NCBI GenBank assembly: GCA_030838265.1 | Contig: JAUTXA010000113.1 | Span: forward strand, 1 to 7,567 | Reading direction: 5' to 3' | Length of the DNA stretch: 7,567 bases | From: Actinomycetota bacterium | Lineage (GTDB): Bacteria > Actinomycetota > Acidimicrobiia > Acidimicrobiales > BP-101 | In this document: positions 5,805-7,567 of the stretch, piece after piece | Numbering within the stretch: position 1 is the stretch's first letter | Layout: each line of letters opens with the position of its first letter | Notes under the pieces: model-generated | What the model saw: only the letters and a program-made list of their open reading frames with translations | What the model was told of the DNA's origin: nothing | The model's database searches: none | Position numbers and translations under genes: made by a program

Positions 5805-7537
5805 CGGCTCACCTCCTCGGCTTCCTGGGAGAGGATCTCGCGGTACTCGGGCACGGTGTCGAGGAGGTGGCTGTGGGTGCCGACGGCGGCCACCGTGCCG
5901 CCATCGATGAAGGCCACGCGGTCGGCCAGGGCGAGGGTCGATGGCCGATGCACAGCCAGCAGGGCGGTGGTGCCGGCCAGTACGCGCGAGAGGGCCTCCT
6001 CGACCAGGGCTTCGGTGTGCACATCGAGCGACGAGAGCGGGTCGTCGAGGATGAGGACGCGCGGCCGTCCGACGACAGCCCGAGCCAGCGCCAGTCGCTG
6101 ACGCTGCCCGCCCGAGAGCGACAGTCCCTGCTCACCGACGCGCGTGTCGAGGCCCCAAGGCAGGTCGTAGACGAAGTTGGCCTGGGCCGTGTCGAGGGCC
6201 GAGGCGACCTCATCGTCGCTGGCGTCGGGATAGCCGAGCAGCAGGGTCTCGCGCACGCTGGCCGAGAACAGGATCGGGTCCTCGAAGGCCACGCCCAGGT
6301 GTCCCCGCAGCGAGTCGAGGGTGAGGTCACGGATGTCGTGGCCATCGAGCTCGATCGAGCCCGAGGTCACGTCGTACAGCCGAGGGACGAGCGAGACCAG
6401 CGTCGTCTTGCCGCACCCGGTGCGCCCGACGAGGGCCAGCGTCTCGCCCGGCTCGACGTCGAGATCGATGCCGTGGAGGATCTCTTGCTGCGACCCGGGG
6501 TACGCGAACGTCACGCCCCGGAACTGCAGCCGGCCCGTGGCGTGGGGAAGAGGCTGGGCACCCGGGCGGTCGCTGATCTCGGGCTCGGTGTCGAGCACCT
6601 CGTAGATGCGCTCGGCGGCCGAGGCCGCCTCCTCGCCCATGGCCAGGATCTCGCCGAGAGCCTCGATGGGCCAGCTCAGCATCAACAGCAGCGACACGAA
6701 GGCCACCAGGCCGCCAATGGTCATCGTCCCTCGTCCCACCGCCATCCCCCCGCCGAGCAGGACGGCGGCCAGCGTCAGGTTCGGGGCAAGACCGAGGATG
6801 GCGAAGAAGCGTCCCTTCAGGCGGACCTGATCCATCGAGCGGTCGTAGACGACGCGCGCCGAGCTGCGGAACCGGGTGCCAACGAGCGGATGCCGACCGA
6901 AGGACTTGATGATGCGGATGCCGGTCGCCGCTTCCTCGACGACCGTGGTCAGGTTGCCGGTCTCGTCCTGGAGCTTGCGCGACGCGGCGCGATAGTCACG
7001 CTCGAAGCTGCGGCTCGAGGCGATGACGGGGATCGAGCTGACGGCCACCAGGATGGCGAGGGGCACGTTGAGCTGCAGGAGCAGGACGAGCACGGCGGCG
7101 AAGGTGGCCGTGTTGACCACCAGGAAGACCAGGCCGAAGCCAACGAAGCGCCGGATCACGGCGATGTCGGAGACGGCCCGGGAGAGCAGCTGGCCGGACT
7201 GCGACCCGTCGTGGAAGGTCACGGGCAGCCGTTGGAGGTGGGCGTAGAGGTCGTCGCGCAGCGCCGTCTCCATCCCGGTGGCCGCGTCAGCCAGGACGTA
7301 GCGGCGAAGGAAGGCGGAGGCGGCCTCGATGACCCCGAGCCCGAGGGCGAGGCCCGCGAGGATCACGATGCCCCGGTGCTCGTGCCTGGCGATCGGTCCG
7401 TCGATGACCGCCTTCGTCACCAGGGGTACGACTGTGGCGGCCCCCAACCCGATCAGGGCGGCGAGGGTCATGGTGATCATCTGCGCGGCATAGGGCCGGA
7501 CATATGAGCGGACGCGCCAAAGGGCGGAGGACGACAT
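5801..7537 (-). CDS. ABC exporter half-transporter, upstream subunit (degenerate catalytic site)
   Basis: A 578-residue half-transporter with six predicted membrane helices (about 20-42, 57-80, 132-154, 156-175, 247-267, 273-292) and a C-terminal nucleotide-binding domain from about 337. Motifs: A-loop Tyr346, Walker A GRTGCGKT (371-378), a Q-loop position occupied by Glu419 (GVAFEDP), a canonical LSGGQ signature (474-478), Walker B LILD followed by Asp499 instead of the catalytic Glu (ILDDPLSSLD), and His530 (VHRPST). The Glu-to-Asp change and altered Q-loop mark the non-hydrolysing half of an asymmetric exporter, while its intact LSGGQ would complete the partner's active site. It is the first gene of a two-gene operon. 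The ATG at 7537 is the first possible start, since an in-frame TGA lies three codons upstream. It is a full-length half-transporter with no sign of decay; the transported substrate is not readable. Confidence 0.92.
   Translation of the reverse strand: MSSSALWRVRSYVRPYAAQMITMTLAALIGLGAATVVPLVTKAVIDGPIARHEHRGIVILAGLALGLGVIEAASAFLRRYVLADAATGMETALRDDLYAHLQRLPVTFHDGSQSGQLLSRAVSDIAVIRRFVGFGLVFLVVNTATFAAVLVLLLQLNVPLAILVAVSSIPVIASSRSFERDYRAASRKLQDETGNLTTVVEEAATGIRIIKSFGRHPLVGTRFRSSARVVYDRSMDQVRLKGRFFAILGLAPNLTLAAVLLGGGMAVGRGTMTIGGLVAFVSLLLMLSWPIEALGEILAMGEEAASAAERIYEVLDTEPEISDRPGAQPLPHATGRLQFRGVTFAYPGSQQEILHGIDLDVEPGETLALVGRTGCGKTTLVSLVPRLYDVTSGSIELDGHDIRDLTLDSLRGHLGVAFEDPILFSASVRETLLLGYPDASDDEVASALDTAQANFVYDLPWGLDTRVGEQGLSLSGGQRQRLALARAVVGRPRVLILDDPLSSLDVHTEALVEEALSRVLAGTTALLAVHRPSTLALADRVAFIDGGTVAAVGTHSHLLDTVPEYREILSQEAEEVSR
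5809..5817 (-). promoter_or_regulatory. Strong internal ribosome binding site for the downstream ABC subunit
   Basis: On the minus strand the last codons of the upstream subunit read AGGAGGTGA, close to a perfect anti-Shine-Dalgarno match, with its GGAGG core seven bases before the ATG at 5804. Together with the ATGA overlap (5801-5804) it suggests translational coupling, with efficient initiation on the second cistron. Confidence 0.7.
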
Positions 7538-7548
7538 AGGTCCTATTC

Positions 7549-7554
7549 ACTCTA
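7549..7554 (-). promoter_or_regulatory. Candidate -10 box of the ABC exporter operon
   Basis: The minus strand reads TAGAGT, 11 bases before the ATG at 7537, so the leader would be only about five bases. The AGGA at 7541-7544 is just three bases from the ATG, too close for a good Shine-Dalgarno site. A -35 element would fall at or beyond the window's right edge and cannot be judged. Confidence 0.35.
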
Positions 7555-7567
7555 GGGCCGGCGCCCT

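Noticed and set aside
4350..6101. 583-codon open frame on the plus strand, antisense to the ABC subunits
   Set aside because: Composition is dominated by Gly, Glu, Asp, His and Ala as expected of the antisense of GC-rich codons; no motif is visible, whereas the minus strand encodes intact ABC motifs.
5867..7507. 546-codon open frame on the plus strand, antisense to the upstream ABC subunit
   Set aside because: The same shadow pattern, with no recognisable domain and no plausible start signal.

Overview
This is a GC-rich chromosomal window with high GC at third codon positions. Actinobacterial-type traits are visible: two candidate leaderless starts with a TANNNT box six bases before the ATG, a Lys/Ala-rich protein tail, and an ABC exporter pair of the kind common in Actinomycetota. 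I infer an actinobacterium, possibly of the Acidimicrobiia, but no rRNA or marker gene is present to settle this. I see no tRNA, rRNA, CRISPR array, transposase or phage gene.

Layout from left to right. (1) The 3' part of an aldo/keto reductase gene on +, cut by the left edge (3-821). (2) A 123-bp gap between converging genes that holds a 20-bp-stem hairpin (868-910). (3) Two genes on -: a small dimeric alpha/beta-barrel (ABM-type) monooxygenase (945-1256) and, upstream of it, a 115-aa C2H2 zinc-finger protein with a lysine-rich tail (1305-1652). (4) A 72-bp divergent intergenic region with a candidate leaderless promoter facing each way. (5) On +, a cytoplasmic beta-lactamase-fold serine hydrolase (1725-2840), followed 36 bp later by two tandem paralogous secreted proteins of unknown function (2877-3392 and 3430-3948). 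(6) Convergent with these, 23 bp away, a two-gene ABC exporter operon on -: the upstream subunit (5801-7537) overlaps the downstream one (3972-5804) by 4 bp.

How the genes work together. The clearest functional unit is the ABC pair. The two half-transporters carry complementary deviations, so a heterodimer would have one degenerate and one consensus ATP site, a known architecture for asymmetric multidrug-type exporters. The serine hydrolase and the secreted pair may be cotranscribed, and so may the zinc-finger and monooxygenase genes, but no shared pathway can be read from the sequence. Nothing amounts to a clearly new multi-gene system. The least explained items are the duplicated secreted protein, the zinc-finger/lysine-tail protein and the intergenic hairpin.
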